From the NCBI GenBank assembly GCA_030015575.1, contig JASDDO010000006.1, positions 203,861,632-203,925,631 of the forward strand: DNA of 64,000 bases, in the 5' to 3' direction. The notes below the pieces were generated by a model. It did no database searches. It had not been told where the DNA came from and worked only from the letters and a program-made list of their open reading frames with translations. Source of the DNA: Agapanthus africanus. Taxonomy: Eukaryota > Streptophyta > Magnoliopsida > Asparagales > Amaryllidaceae. Positions 11,161 through 22,730 of the stretch are shown piece by piece. The position numbers and the translations under genes were made by a program. Position 1 is the first letter of the stretch. Each line of letters begins with the position of its first letter.

Positions 11161-11350
11161 CCATGGACTGTGGGGTCCTTAAACTCATGGACTATGATGT
11201 CCTTAACTTCGGACTGTGGGGTCTTTTAAACCCATGGACTATGATGTCCTTAACCTCGGACTATGGGGTCTTTTAAACCCATGGACTATGATGTCCTTAA
11301 CCTCGGACTGTAATGTCCTTAAACTAATCGACCGCAATGTCCCTAAACTA
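11161..11350 (+). repeat. Tandem repeat, 47-bp unit
   Basis: CGGACTRTGGGGTC starts at 11210 and 11257, and a changed copy starts at 11304; a partial unit lies before. Each unit is made of two similar halves of about 23 bases, one with GGACTGTGGGGTC and one with GGACTATGATGTCC. No coding meaning is seen. Confidence 0.8.
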
Positions 11351-11800
11351 AACAATAGAGCCCAAATGCTCTTTTGTTGGATCTAAATGATCCCATTAAG
11401 TTGATATTAATCTAAAATTAGACCAACGTAACCTTAACAAACGTTTAAGTTGATCTTACTCTCAAATGAGACTAACGTATCCTTAAACCCAAACCCAAAC
11501 CCAAATCTAAGAAGATACGGATTTGGACTAATCCACGCCCTACGGGAGACAACATAAATTAGTCTCCGTATACAATACACGGGAAACCAAAAACAAAACA
11601 AACACACACAACACGAAGTGACCATATGGAGAAGGAGAAAGTGGTTACCGCGATGCGGTAGCTTAATTAACTGCAAGGGCTTGCGCCTGCAGGGAAGAGC
11701 GTCCCCACAATCAAAAAACCCCTCAACGAGGGGGAATCTGACGAAGTCTGCTACATCGGCCGCATCCTTTTAAACCTTCGATATATGGTGCCATAAATCA

Positions 11801-12126
11801 ACTTGGCATCTTCGGAGAGGTGGACGGATAGCACCAATCAGCATCTGCCCCCAAATTCAGGCAAGACGAACCTACGCGGTTCCGTCTCTGTGTTCGGAGG
11901 GTATATTACATCATTATTGATAGGTAGATACATATACCTTGCTATACCTTCATGTTTACACACATATCTGGTTATAGCTACATGTTTACCTTTATTTGCT
12001 AGTTATAGGTTAATGGTTCGATCCGGGTTTTAAGCATACGATAGCGCCAGTTTAAAGTTTTGAAAAAGTTTTCGTTTCTGCATTTTGGCATCGGAAAGAC
12101 GGCCGGGGCGCTACCGTAGTCTTACA
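11801..12126. other. Unassigned stretch between the orphan block and element B
   Basis: About 330 bases with no recognised element. The first 20 bases may be a worn primer site of the preceding block. The stretch ends ..GTAGTCTTACA just before similarity to the copia LTR begins. The small ORF starting at 11803 has no recognisable domain and is not counted as a gene. Confidence 0.4.
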
Positions 12127-12655
12127 GAACACACAACACTCTATGACGATCTCGGATCTACAGACTAACCTGTACCTGTGTCACTTGAGAACTGCTATCC
12201 GACGATAGACATAATACCTTATAGGAGTTCTCGATGAGTCCGTTCAGTGTACCCAGTCTCCACTGAGCACCCGTATACAATCTTTGATGTCACAACACCA
12301 ATGGATATGGGATCATCCATCGCCCATCATATGGGTCAAGAAATGTATACACTAGTCTACTCTGGAATATCGATACCCTGTCTCGATATACCCTCGATTA
12401 GGAACATTTAAGGATATGCTTATAGACCATATATGCCCCACTAGTATGATCTCTATCATAGCCATGGAAGTCAAGCCGATATCCTGAGGGCTTTATCAAC
12501 ATGTATCAAATGAACAGTATCAAGTAAACATGTCAAGATAAAGTATAACCAGATAGCATACTATCATGTTGAGCAAGAAAGTTATCTATATATATATACA
12601 TGTCCAAGCATCCACTATACATATAATGGCCTTTAGGGCATACATATATCCTACA
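12127..12655 (-). repeat. 3' LTR of copia element B, outer part only
   Basis: It ends ..TATCCTACA against the polypurine tract and aligns with the last 530 bases of LTR A (about 2010-2544) and of LTR C. On the minus strand it starts TGTAGGATATATGTATGCCC, which resembles the TGTTGGAAATATGCCC start of Angela/BARE LTRs. The remaining 1.5 kb expected from A and C is not present. Confidence 0.75.
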
Positions 12656-12669
12656 ATCTCCCACTTGCA
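12656..12669 (-). other. Polypurine tract of copia element B
   Basis: On the minus strand GTGCAAGTGGGAGAT directly precedes the LTR start. The same tract, GCAAGTGGGAGAT, stands before the 3' LTR of element C at 61895. Confidence 0.85.
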
Positions 12670-15600
12670 CTAAGGCCAATTATTGGTGTATCTCATACCC
12701 AACATCTCAAATAGTCGCTCATGTTGCGGCTGTGGAAGGGCCTTGGTGAGTGGATCCGCGATGTTATTCTTTGTATCTACTCTCTGAATCTCGATCTCTT
12801 GGCGATCAACAATCTCCCGGATCAAATGATATCGCCTGAGGATGTGTATGGACTTCTGATGGGATCTGGGTTCTTTGGCCAACGCCATAGCTCTATTATT
12901 ATCATAATACACTGGTATTGGATCAATAATGGTTGGAACTACTCCTAGTTCCGCAACGAACTTCCTTATCCAGACGTCTTCCTTGGCAGCATCATTTGCA
13001 GCAATATACTCAGCTTCCATTGTGGAGTCTGCAACGGTATCCTGTTTGGAACTCTTCCAACACTCCGCCCTTCCATTGAGGGTAAATATAAACCCTGATA
13101 TAGATTTACTGTCATCCTTATCACTTTGGAAGCTGGAATCGGTAAAGGCCTCCATTTGGAGATCCCCATTACCATACACCAAGAAAAATTCTTTAGTTCT
13201 TCGTAAGTACTTAAGAATGTTCTTCACAGCTATCCAGTGTTGCTCTCCTGGGTTGGATTGATACCTGCTTACTACAGCTAGTGCATAAGCCACATCAGGG
13301 CGAGTACATATCATTGCATACATTATAGATCATACGGCTGAAGCGTAGGGTATAATGCTCATGCGAGCTCTCTCTTCATCAGTCTTCGGACAGAAGTCCT
13401 TGGAGAGAGTGATTCCATGGAAAGCGGGCAAGGCACCACACTTGGAATCTTCCATACTAAACCTTTTTAGGATGGTATCAATGTACTTTGATTGGGACAA
13501 TCCCAATAACCTCTTGGATCTATCTCTATAGATCCTTATGCCCAAAATGCACGAGGCATCGCCCAGGTCCTTCATGGAGAACCTTTGTGATAAGAATGAT
13601 TTGACCGATTGTAGCATAGGAATATCATTTCCTATCAAGAGAATGTCATCTACGTACAATACGAGGAAAGTGACAGTACTCCCTACAATCTTCTTATAAA
13701 TACATGGTTCATCTATATTTTTGATAAAATCAAACTCTTTGATTGTATCATCAAAGCAGATGTTCCAGCTCCGAGATGCCTGCTTTAATCCATAAATGGA
13801 TTTAAGCAACCTACATGCCTTTTCGCTGCTCCCATTATCAATGAAGCCCTCTGGCTGATCCATAAAAACGCACTCTTCTAAATCACTATTTAGAAATGCA
13901 GTTTTAACGTCCATCTTCCAGATTTCATAGTCGTAGTGAGCAGAAATTGCAAGTAGTATCCAGATGGATTTAAGCATTTCTACTGGAGAGAAAGTTTCAT
14001 CATAGTCCAGTCCTGGTCTTTGACGAAAACCTTTCGCTACAAGCCTTGCTTTATAGGTCTCCACCTGTCCATCTACACCAATCTTTCTCTTAAAGATTCA
14101 TTTGCAATCTACGGGTTTTATTCCAGGAGGTGCAACATCCAAAGTCCATACTTTGTTGGTGTACATGGACTCCATTTCGGATCTCATGGCATCCAACCAC
14201 TTCACTGAGTCACCACTCGTGATAGCGTGCTGAAAACTAGTAGGGTCATCATCTTTCATGATGCAATCTTCTCTATCACCATCAATGAGAAACCCATAGC
14301 ATCTCTCCGGTGGGCGAGAAGTTCTACTAGATCTCCGGAGGGGCTGAGGTTCTTGATGTTCTATTGCAACATCAGGTTCTACCAATTTATCAGGAGTTTG
14401 TGTCTCTAGAACCTCTTCTAGTTCTACCGCATTGCCATCAGTACTATTTGTAAAAATTTTATTTTCTAAAAATATGGCATGTTGAGAAATAAACACCTTT
14501 TGTTCCTCCTTGTGGTAGAATAGATATCCATATGAATGTTTTGGATATCCCACAAAATTACACATGACAGATCGTGTCTCGAGTTTATCCGGATTTTGCT
14601 TTTTGACAAAAGCCGGACAGCCTCATATCTTAATTCTTTTAAGAGATGGTCTCTTCCCATACCACATCTCATATGGAGTGGTGACACGGTCTTGGTTGGA
14701 ACCCTGTTCAATAGATAAATTGCTGTCTCTAATGCATGTCCCCAAAAGGAAAGCGGTAACTTAGTATCACTCATCATGGACCTTACCATATCTAATAGGG
14801 TACGATTCCTCCGTTCTGACACACCGTTGTGCTGTGGTGTGTAAGGAGGAGTGAGCTGAGAGAGAATCCCATTCTCTTTTAAGAAGTCTGAAAACTCGGT
14901 GCTTAAATACTCTCCACCTCGATCTGATCGAAGATACTTGATACTCGAGCCAGTTTGTTTTTCTACTTCAAGTTTGTACTCCTTGAATTTCTCGAAAACT
15001 TCGGATTTATGCTTCAATAAAAACACGTGTCCGAATCTTGAGAAATGATCAGTAAAAGTGATGAAGTATGAAAAACCGCCTCTAGCATGTGTAGACATTG
15101 GTCCGCATACATCACTATGTATAGGGTCTAAGAGTTCTGTAGCTCTCTCTCCATGTCCGATAAATGGAGTTTTGGTCACTTTACCTTTGATACAGGACTG
15201 ACAAGTCGCATAAGATTTATATTCAAAAGGATTCAAATATCCATCTTTATGTAGCTTGTTTAGTCTTGTTTCATTAATATGACCAAGTCTACAATGCCAA
15301 AGAAAAGCTTCATTTATATCTGAAAATTTTCTTTTACTTGTATGTTATATATTGAAAACTGTGTGTTGGTTTAGGACGTAAATACCGTTATTCAGTGTAC
15401 CATACCCAATCAACTGTTGATTCAAGTTAATGTTCATAAAATTATTCTGCAACACAAAATGATATCCTTCATTGTCTAACAAGGAAACGGATATTATGTT
15501 ACATAGCATACTTGGTACATAATAACAAGGGTTCAAAACCAAAATAAATCCTGAAAGCAACCCCAGATGATACTCTCCTACGGATACAACATGTACATTG

Positions 15601-15670
15601 GAACCATTTCCAACCCGAAGAGTATGGTCCCCAGTCTTCAAAACTCTACTGTTTCTCAATCCCTGCACAC
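12670..15670 (-). pseudogene. pol: Copia element B pol (protease, integrase, RT, RNase H), broken
   Basis: Read from right to left: a protease-like part (about 15350-15670); integrase (about 14470-15240) with FTDHFSRFG, YLRSDRGGEYL and NGVSERRNRTLLDM; a linker with RRSSRTSRPPER; reverse transcriptase (about 13330-14100) with KARLVAKGFRQRPGLDYDET, the MDVKTAFLN block and catalytic YVDD; and RNase H (about 12670-13320) with SSKQDTVADSTMEAEYIA and HILRRYHLIREIVDRQEIE. The carboxyl end PLTKALPQPQHERL is typical of Ty1/copia. It is clearly homologous to the open pol of element C. It is a fossil with several breaks and cannot make a full polyprotein. Confidence 0.9.
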
Positions 15671-15707
15671 AATTGAAGATGTGAGAACCAGAACCGGTAT
15701 CTAATAC

Positions 15708-16524
15708 TCAAGATGCAGAGTTTATAGAAAAACAGTTTTCAGTTACAAACACACCTGAAGCGGAAGCATCAGCATGCTTCTTCTTCTTGAGATCTGCAAG
15801 GTGCAAAGCACAATTGCATTTCCAGTGTCCTGACTTGTGACAGTAAAAACATTCTCCTTTACCACTTCCCGCGGCCCCAGACTTGTCTTTCTCATTCGCC
15901 TTTACAACTCCACCTCTCGGCTTAGTGGGTTTCTTCTTCTTCTTTCCCTCGGCCTTGGCTTTTGGGACTGAAGGGGAAAATGGCCCAGCAAGCAGAGCAG
16001 GAGTTTTCGCTATCTTAAGCATTCCTTCTGCACTTCTCAACATATTGAGAAGTTTAGGTAGTGACTTCTCCAAATTGTTCATATTGAAAGTCACTATGAA
16101 AGGAGCAAAGGCAGGGGGAGAGACTGCAGAACAATATCAGTATATTGCTCGTTATCCATAGTCCATCCAAGGTCCTCAAGTTCTTCTCTAAGACCAATCA
16201 TCTTCAAAACATGTTCTCCTACTGATGTACCAGAAGCCATCCGCATCTGAAATAGCTTTCGAGATGCCTCGTAGCGTAAAGCTCGAGATTGCTCTCCATA
16301 TAGATCCTTTGTATGGAGAAAGATGGATCGAACATCCATCTTCTCGTGTTGCTTCTGATGTACATTATCCATAGAAGCTAACGCGATGCATTTGGCCGTG
16401 TTACAATCAATATCCCGTGTTTTTTGGATCTCCTTATCCGAAATAGATGATTCAGGACCTGGGGTGGGTGGGGTTTTGGCAGTGAGGACATATGATACTT
16501 TATCATATAAGAGTGCAATGTTCT
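15708..16524 (-). pseudogene. gag: Copia element B gag, carboxyl part, broken
   Basis: The capsid-like part contains GASRKLFQMRMASGTSVGEHV-type sequence and LEDLGWTMDNEQYTDIVLQSLP, the usual Ty1/copia gag core. It is followed by a lysine-rich stretch and a CX2CX4HX4C zinc knuckle (15810-15851). The amino end of gag lies on the far side of N2 at 22658-22730 and starts MTGLKLLLEKNKLTGPNY, the expected gag start. The split is due to the N2 insertion; there are other breaks as well. Confidence 0.85.
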
Positions 16525-16899
16525 GGTTCTGATTGAAAGAATTAAAGTTAATCGCAATCAAGACGGTTTCGCTTTGCAGCTAGCTGCGATGAGCACGGGT
16601 CGATCCACAGGGAGACGGTGCGTTTTACGTTCTTGTTGTAACGAGTTAATGCGCGTGGGCGGAATTGTTCGTATATATCCTATGTGTTATATGCAAAGTT
16701 AAACTTGTTAGGAAACGATAGGATAATGTAAGTTAATGGATTCCATATTCAAGTCTTTTGAGCTGAACTTAACGATTGAAGCTAGAGCAATCGACAACAA
16801 CGTGGATTAGGGGATTTAAGCACGGTATTCGTGAAATATCCAACCCTTATTTTTCACACCTCCTATCTATTTAACCTCAGATCCTATAAGTTCCAAAAA

Positions 16900-18000
16900 A
16901 GTTTAGAAAGTTGCTGGTATCTCCTGAGTTTTCCTTCTAAAAGTGCGGTCTTAAATCAGGGATTTTTATCAACTTTACAGAAAACATAAGTCTTATTCTT
17001 CATTTCTATCTTTTATCCAAACATCGATTGTATACCCCTACATGTATGTAAATTTGCACCCCTGCACTCAAGAATTCAATTCAAGCTATAGTACCCTTGC
17101 CCTAATACCTAATACTACTTCTTTTCATTAATGATGGACGGTGTTGCTCACACACCTTTCATGCGACTATTAATGCTTCTTGAGGAACCAACAGCCGATT
17201 ACCGAATGTACGAGCTTAAAGCATAAATAGCAGTTTCCAGATCTTGACTTTAGTTATTTATTTTTTTTTCTTTATTTTTTTCTTTTTCAAGACTGGATAT
17301 ATTTTTCACTGATGCTCTTTTGGTGTTTAGCTTTAAATACCGTTTTTTCTTTCATACTAGGCTTTCAGGCAAGAGTATTTCTAGGTATCCTCTACTATCC
17401 CAAGTTTCAAGGTGCGTGTAAGTGTAGTTGTAGGGTATATACTTTCTAAATTTGGACTCAAGAATAGAAACTATTTTTCAAACTTATCTTTCAGTAAAGC
17501 TTCAATACTTTCTCTTCATCTCGACTTAACTCAAGAACTGAACTCAAGATTACCGATTTCTAAAAAAAACTGTAAGGACGTATAATTACCAAGGTTAAAT
17601 AGAAGGAGGGTTATTTTTAGGGTTTTCAATTCCTAAGCCTATGATTTAGTTATTTCTAACGTATTAACTAAACTTTCAGAATAAAATCTAAGTTACCTTA
17701 TTATCTAACTTGACGACAAAGTTTTTATATTTTTGTAAATTTTTTTGATTTTTGTGGGTTTTTAATAAGGTATGCAAATGCAAAATATACAAATGAATAC
17801 GAAGGTAGAAAGCTTACCAAGCACACCCCCAAACTTAAACTTGACAGTGCCCTCACTGTCAGGCTACACCAAGAGGCTCAAAATTGTCGGCGCTTCCCAA
17901 AGAATTTTTTTATACAAAATAAAAAGAAAGCCAAAAATATATACACCAAAAAGAGTCCCCCCAAACTTAAGTAAAACAGTGTTTCCACTGTTAAGCGTTG
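16900..18000 (-). other. Conserved 3' noncoding region of N2 with two hairpin plus G-tract modules
   Basis: It has no coding sequence and aligns with the 3' regions of N1, N3, AT1 and AT2; 17384-17411 is the best conserved block. Two stem-loops, at 17843-17860 (GACAGTG / CACTGTC) and 17975-17992 (AACAGTG / CACTGTT), each stand a few bases before an AAGTTTGGGGG tract on the minus strand. Confidence 0.6.
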
Positions 18001-18344
18001 AAGTCCAGGATTAGGGGGGAAGAACAGTATCAATCTATACAAGGCCTTATACATGCCAAAAGTGAGCACCAACCATTCAAAAATTCTATCTTTGTAGTGT
18101 GCTGGTTGGTGAAAGAATGCGGAGAGGAAAGAAATGGAGAATACACGATACCGTATGCGAATAGAAGTGGTATATGGTCCCAGCATATGAGAAGAAGAAT
18201 GGCGGAAGGGAAAAAGAAATGGTGTACGAACTTTAGGGTGAAAATGGCGTGAATAAATTAGCACAATTTGTGATGACCGATTTGTAAAAAGCGATTGTGC
18301 TAATCTATCGACCCGTCGAGAAATGGGGTCAAATCCCTTAAGAT

Positions 18345-19688
18345 TCATGAGAAAATATAGGTACGCCGAACTTGGTAAACCAGACATAGGAAATGAAATT
18401 GATACGGTGTCTTGCAAGGTCGGAACGATGGAAATGATGGAGGGGGTGATTGAGAAAGGTTATCGGTTAAAGGTTCTGGAGGGTGTACACAGTCAATAAA
18501 AGGGATAGGATGAATTAGACAATTTGACTCATCAAGCAAAACAGGTTCATCCTCAAAAATATCCTCAATGTGAAGCTCATCCATGCATTTATCATCTATT
18601 TCCAGACGCATATGAAATTCGGGAAAAACAGTTAATGACTCGGGATGATGAATTGGAGAGAAAAACTCATCCAAAGCTACGGGTTCATCATCCAAAATAT
18701 TCCCAGCGTCAATATCCTCAATCAAGTGAAAATCAAATTTCTCAAGCACTTCATCAAAAACATGGATTTCAATCAATTTAGGTTCTAAGATGGAGGTGTA
18801 GAGGTCAAAAGGTTTAGGGTTGGTTTCACTTGGAAGGGACCCTTCACAATCGGGTAAATCAAACACTACAAAGTCGCACAAATCATTAATCATTCTACCT
18901 TCAATTGATAAATCATTTGGGACACTCGATAGACATTCAAAACAGGAGTTGTGGGATTCAATTTGCAATGGGTAGGTTTGATTTGGAAGGGTGTACAGCT
19001 CACTCTCTCCACTCAAATTCTCAACATGTCCTACCGCGTCATCATACATTGGAAAATTTGGAGCTAGTTGAAAACTAGCTACCGGGTCACTAGGTTGTAT
19101 GAGGGCGACCATTGATGCATTCAAATCCATCATCTGTTTACATGACGCTACCCGAAAGTCTTCTAACGACTGTTCCAGACTAGACATAGGTTGTGAAGGG
19201 GCTTCAGTAAAAGATTCAAAGTTGTTTGGATACTGAAAACTCCCAAATGGCTGTGTAGAAGCAATGTCTAGGGAAGGTGCAAAAGTTGGATAGGATGGAT
19301 AGGAATTGAGTGGTTGGACAGGAGTAGGATCAACATTTTGATAAGAAGGTGATTGAAATTGTTGATCAAAACAATTGGTAGTGGTGGAAGGAGTGAAAGA
19401 TCGGTTATGAGATTGTTCAATACGTTCAGTAAGAAACATAGGTCTTGGAGTTACAACTGGACTTGAAAAAGGAGTATCAACGTAAGAAGGTGGTGAAGGT
19501 TGAAATGATTGATACAAGGTGGATTGCGGAGTCCAATTGGTTGTCCTAGACGCGTCTATCCGATCTTTCAAAGATATTTTGGGCATGGAGGGGTCGTTTG
19601 AAATTCGACCAAAGCAAGAACCGTAAGAAGTGATGTCTAGTTGTGGGTACCAAAGTTCGACAAAAGTTTTTCTAGGTGGGGTACCCAT
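18345..19688 (-). CDS. N2 acidic ORF of unknown function (447 aa)
   Basis: The open frame starts MGTPPRKTFVELWYPQ at 19688, after a pyrimidine-rich leader. The amino third is rich in Ser, Pro, Thr, Tyr and Gln, with VDTPFSSPVVTPRP and YPSYPTFAPSLDIA. The middle has SSLEQSLEDFRVASCKQMMDL, which may form a short coiled coil. The carboxyl half is very acidic, with repeated units such as DAGNILDDEPVALDEFFSPI and IEDIFEDEPVLLDES. There is no zinc knuckle, protease triad or RT motif. N3 carries a clear homologue at 36309-37918. Just downstream (about 18054-18081) lies FEWLVLTFG, also found at the end of the AT1 and AT2 protease ORFs. The function is unknown; conservation between copies and the element context suggest a role for the element, not the host. 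I am sure it is a shared ORF but not of what it does. Confidence 0.6.
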   Translation of the reverse strand: MGTPPRKTFVELWYPQLDITSYGSCFGRISNDPSMPKISLKDRIDASRTTNWTPQSTLYQSFQPSPPSYVDTPFSSPVVTPRPMFLTERIEQSHNRSFTPSTTTNCFDQQFQSPSYQNVDPTPVQPLNSYPSYPTFAPSLDIASTQPFGSFQYPNNFESFTEAPSQPMSSLEQSLEDFRVASCKQMMDLNASMVALIQPSDPVASFQLAPNFPMYDDAVGHVENLSGESELYTLPNQTYPLQIESHNSCFECLSSVPNDLSIEGRMINDLCDFVVFDLPDCEGSLPSETNPKPFDLYTSILEPKLIEIHVFDEVLEKFDFHLIEDIDAGNILDDEPVALDEFFSPIHHPESLTVFPEFHMRLEIDDKCMDELHIEDIFEDEPVLLDESNCLIHPIPFIDCVHPPEPLTDNLSQSPPPSFPSFRPCKTPYQFHFLCLVYQVRRTYIFS

Positions 19689-21085
19689 GATATGATGAAA
19701 GAAAGGAGAAGAAAAAAGAAAAAGAGGGGAAAAGAATGTGGAATTTTTTTAAATATTTTTATTTTATTTAAGTTAGTTATTTACAAAAGAATGAAATACA
19801 CAAAAAAGAATCTGGACAAAAACAATCACGACAAAAAATACCACACACCTAATCAGTCTAGGGTTCACCTAGGTCAACTAGACCTGCTCCAGAACTTGAT
19901 TGTCGAAGTAAAATTGTGTCGAGAAACGGGCTCAAGATATACTGATCACGAGGCCAGGTAAGTGCAGAGATAAAGGGAGGTTTCCGATGTTTTCGCGAAG
20001 GTCCTTAATTAAATAACCCTTTCTCTTTTGGCGGTTTCGCCGTTAACACTTTCCTAGACACCTCGTAAATGATATACTGTTAAGCGGTGTTCTAAACACA
20101 GTTAACTTCTCGTAATGAGCGCGAAGTCCTTAAGGCTTAAAGTCTAATTTCTTTTAAATTTGTGCGGGTAAACGTTTATGCACAGTTTCGTGATTTGTGG
20201 GTCACGGAAAAGGGGATCAAATCCTTTACCATATGTTGTAGGGTTCGCTTGCTCTTAAGTCCGTATTAATGTATGCAATGCGCAATCAATGAAAAAAAAT
20301 TTGTTCAAAATTTCAAACAATCATTTTTTATATTTAAGCACAGCACTGCAAAAAAATGGGTTAGTCAATTTTTGGCGTTTAAAAGCGAACTTGCAAAGAA
20401 TCCTTCAAAGATAGTATATTGGATGCGTCGGATTTGAGAGAGAAGGTGGTAACGAAGTACGTACCGATAAATTTTCGGGTTTAGAAACCCCCGTTGAAGT
20501 TAAATCTGAATAGCTTGAAATGTTCGCTTGCACGGGTCAAACTAACCCAATCTTTGGCACAGTACTTTGCAATCACCTTATCTTGTAATGTACATTTTGC
20601 TCCTCACAATCGCAGCTCGCAAATCCGCAAAAATCTACAAATGTCGGAAAAACGGATATTAGTGCGAAAAAGCGATACGGATGCCCAAATACCTGCACAC
20701 TATAAATTATAAAAACCAAACAATAAAAATGGGAAAAAAATAGAATACTGGAGCACAGAGGAAAGTTTGGAGGTAGAAGAAAGCAACTTGGCAGGCGAGC
20801 TCGGATTTCCTTGATGTGTCGCCGGTTTTCCTTTGGAGAATGGGTTCCAATCTTCTTCTCGGTTCACACTGTTATACTAATGTCACACTGGTATTGTTTG
20901 TTTCTTCAGTTGAGTTACAGAGTGGAAGCAGGTCTAGAATCTAGAGAGCAAAATTGTTAGTTTAGTTAGTTTTTTGTTTGGTTTTGAAATTTTGAATTTT
21001 TATTATTTTTTTGAAAATAGGGTTAGTTGTATAGATGAAATGTACAGAGATTAACCCGAAACAGCAAGAATTAAAACGTTACCGT
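19689..21085 (-). other. Leader of N2
   Basis: The untranslated stretch between the primer site and the ORF. It shares long matches with the N3 leader (37919-39295) and a conserved module at 19955-20130 with AT1, AT2 and copia element B. No credible ORF. Confidence 0.65.
19955..20130 (-). other. Conserved leader module (N2 copy)
   Basis: On the minus strand the order is GCGCTCATTACG, GGTGTCTAGGAAAGTGTTAAC, TTAATTAAGGACC, a CGC-GAAA-rich turn, AAACCTCCC, then CACTTACCTGG. The same boxes in the same order occur in AT1, AT2, N3 and copia element B. Confidence 0.65.
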
Positions 21086-21103
21086 CTCCCCCCAACGACG
21101 CCA
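21086..21103 (-). other. Primer binding site of N2, Asp tRNA type
   Basis: On the minus strand TGGCGTCGTTGGGGGGAG, two bases from the LTR end. It is a slightly changed form of the TGGCGCCGTTGCCGGGGA site used by Athila-like elements and seen in AT2. Confidence 0.75.
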
Positions 21104-21105
21104 TT

Positions 21106-22652
21106 TGATTGAAAGAATTAAAGTTTACCGCAATCAAGACAGTGTCGCTTTGCAGCTAGCCGCGATGAGCACGGGTCGATCCACAGGGAGACGGTGCGTT
21201 TTACGTTCTTGTCGTAACGAGTTAATGCGCGTGGGCGGAATTGTTCGTAAATTTCCTATGTGTTATATGCAAAGTTAAACTTGTTAGGAAACAATAGGAT
21301 AATGTAAGTTAATGGATTCCGTATTCAAGTCCTTTGAGCCGAACTTAACAATTGAAGCTAAAGCAATCGGCAACAACGTGGATAAGGGGATTTTAGCATG
21401 GTATTCGTAGAATCTGGCTTATTGACCCTTGTCCTTCCGTTCTTGTCTCTTGCTTTCGCCTCCGGCCAAACCGAACGCAACCGGCTGCGGTTAAGAATCA
21501 CCGTTACCTTGGTAGGGTAGGGTACTTAACGGAGCGCTTGCGTAACGTTTGGACGAAGTTCAATGGAAAAGACGGGAAAAGGAAATGAGAAACGGAACGC
21601 TAACTTACAATATCGTATTCTTTGCCTAACAACACATAGTTACAACCATTCACAACAACAAACTAAAAAGAGCAAATAAAAGATAAAGAGAAAAGAGAAG
21701 ACATCATTACAAGAAAGTAAATTGCATGGAAAGTAAATACCAAGTAAGTAAAGCAAGAATTAAAAGAGCAAGAATAAAAAGAGCAAGAATACTAGGAACC
21801 CAAGTGTGCAAAATGAAAGTTCTATTATGTCCAAGATACAACCTTGAGATCAATACCCTAAACTTAAACTTGCAAGCTCACTAAAGAGGTTGCAAGATCA
21901 AGAGAAGGCACGAACTTAAGGAAAAACTATGTACAAGAACTAAAATGAAAACAAGAACAAAAGTGTAATGCTTGGAAAATGAATTACAATGTGAGACCTT
22001 CATCCTTGCTGCCTAGTTATGCTTTTATAGGCTCAAAAACTGAATAAACAAAAAATAAAAATGTGATGACAAGGAAACAAAGAGGGGCCCACAGAAAACT
22101 GGGTGCATTTAGGGAAAAAGTGGCCGGCCACAATGGTGCTCATCTCGGGTCAAATCCGAACTCCTAGGCTCGTTCTTTGTGTGTTGGCTTGTTTTGTCCC
22201 CCAAATCACTCTGATGTTGTTTGCTTGGTCAGTAGAGGCTTTGGATGCACTCAGGGCTTGGAGGGAAACTTGTAGCTATGAATCACATCAACACTTTATG
22301 CATTGAATGCACCATTAATGCACATCACACCATGCCCACTTGTGCCATGATTCATGGCTGCCCTATCATGGTCCATGTGCCAAAGAGCATGCGTGCACAC
22401 ATGCTATGTGTTGGACCAAAATATTGTGCACATATTTTATTCGCAAAAACTCTTTGGATATCGGTCGGTTTCCAGTTCTGTTTGCAGTGTTGGCTCACAA
22501 ATAATATATCCGTGATTTTAAGTGTATTTCCAGTATTTTGTCACGGATACCTGTAATCTGTATTACTGAGCAGACACTGGTTAATAGTACCGATATATAA
22601 CAAAATAGATAACGAATGAGTGGTATTAAAATGCATTTTTCTGTGATAAACA
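21106..22652 (-). repeat. 5' LTR of N2
   Basis: 1547 bp with ends TG..CA, bounded by the primer site on the left and target duplication GGTTC on the right. It aligns with the N3 LTR: CGCTTTGCAGCTAGCCG near the left end, the 'gccaaaccgaacgcaacc' block, then the GTGTTGGACCAAAAT block near the right end. No ORF of note. Confidence 0.85.
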
Positions 22653-22657
22653 GGTTC

Positions 22658-22730
22658 CTCAGCCATTCAATATAATTCGGTCCAGTCAGTTTGTTTTTCT
22701 CTAACAGAAGTTTTAGTCCCGTCATCGGTA
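22658..22730 (-). pseudogene. gag: Copia element B gag, amino end
   Basis: Starts MTGLKLLLEKNKLTGPNY, the classic Ty1/copia gag beginning, and runs into N2 at its target duplication. It fixes the gag start and shows that 22731 onward is the leader of element B. Confidence 0.8.

Larger units (their letters stand above)
8742..11800 (+). repeat. Orphan long LTR-like block rich in CACGTG pairs and hairpins
   Basis: The block starts TGTTCCCTC exactly where N1 similarity stops and is unlike anything else in the window. It is organised like an LTR: an upstream part with tandem repeats and paired CACGTG sites, a clear TATA box (9602), a purine-rich transcribed leader from about 9612, and a long structured downstream part. 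Just after 11800 the sequence TTGGCATCTTCGGAGAGG loosely resembles the TGGCGCCGTCTGTGGGG primer site of Tat/Ogre/Retand gypsy elements. The preceding AATCTGACGAAGTC..GGCCGCATC stretch also recalls the ends of such LTRs. No second copy is present, so the LTR identity is an inference. Confidence 0.4.
16530..22652 (-). mobile_element. N2, non-autonomous LTR element inside the gag of element B
   Basis: It begins TGATTGAAAG at 16530 and ends ..CTGTGATAAACA at 22652. The five bases GGTTC stand on both sides (16525-16529 and 22653-22657), a clean target duplication that proves insertion into element B. It has a full 5' LTR at the right (21106-22652), a left LTR copy that is incomplete, an Asp-tRNA-type primer site, a 1.4-kb leader, one 447-codon ORF and a 3' noncoding region shared with AT1. 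There is no gag capsid, protease, RT or integrase. I infer that it moved with proteins supplied by an Athila-like partner. Confidence 0.85.

Noticed and set aside
11488-11510. Telomere-like run of AAACCC
   Set aside because: The unit is CCCAAA, not the plant telomere unit CCCTAAA, and only about three units are present.
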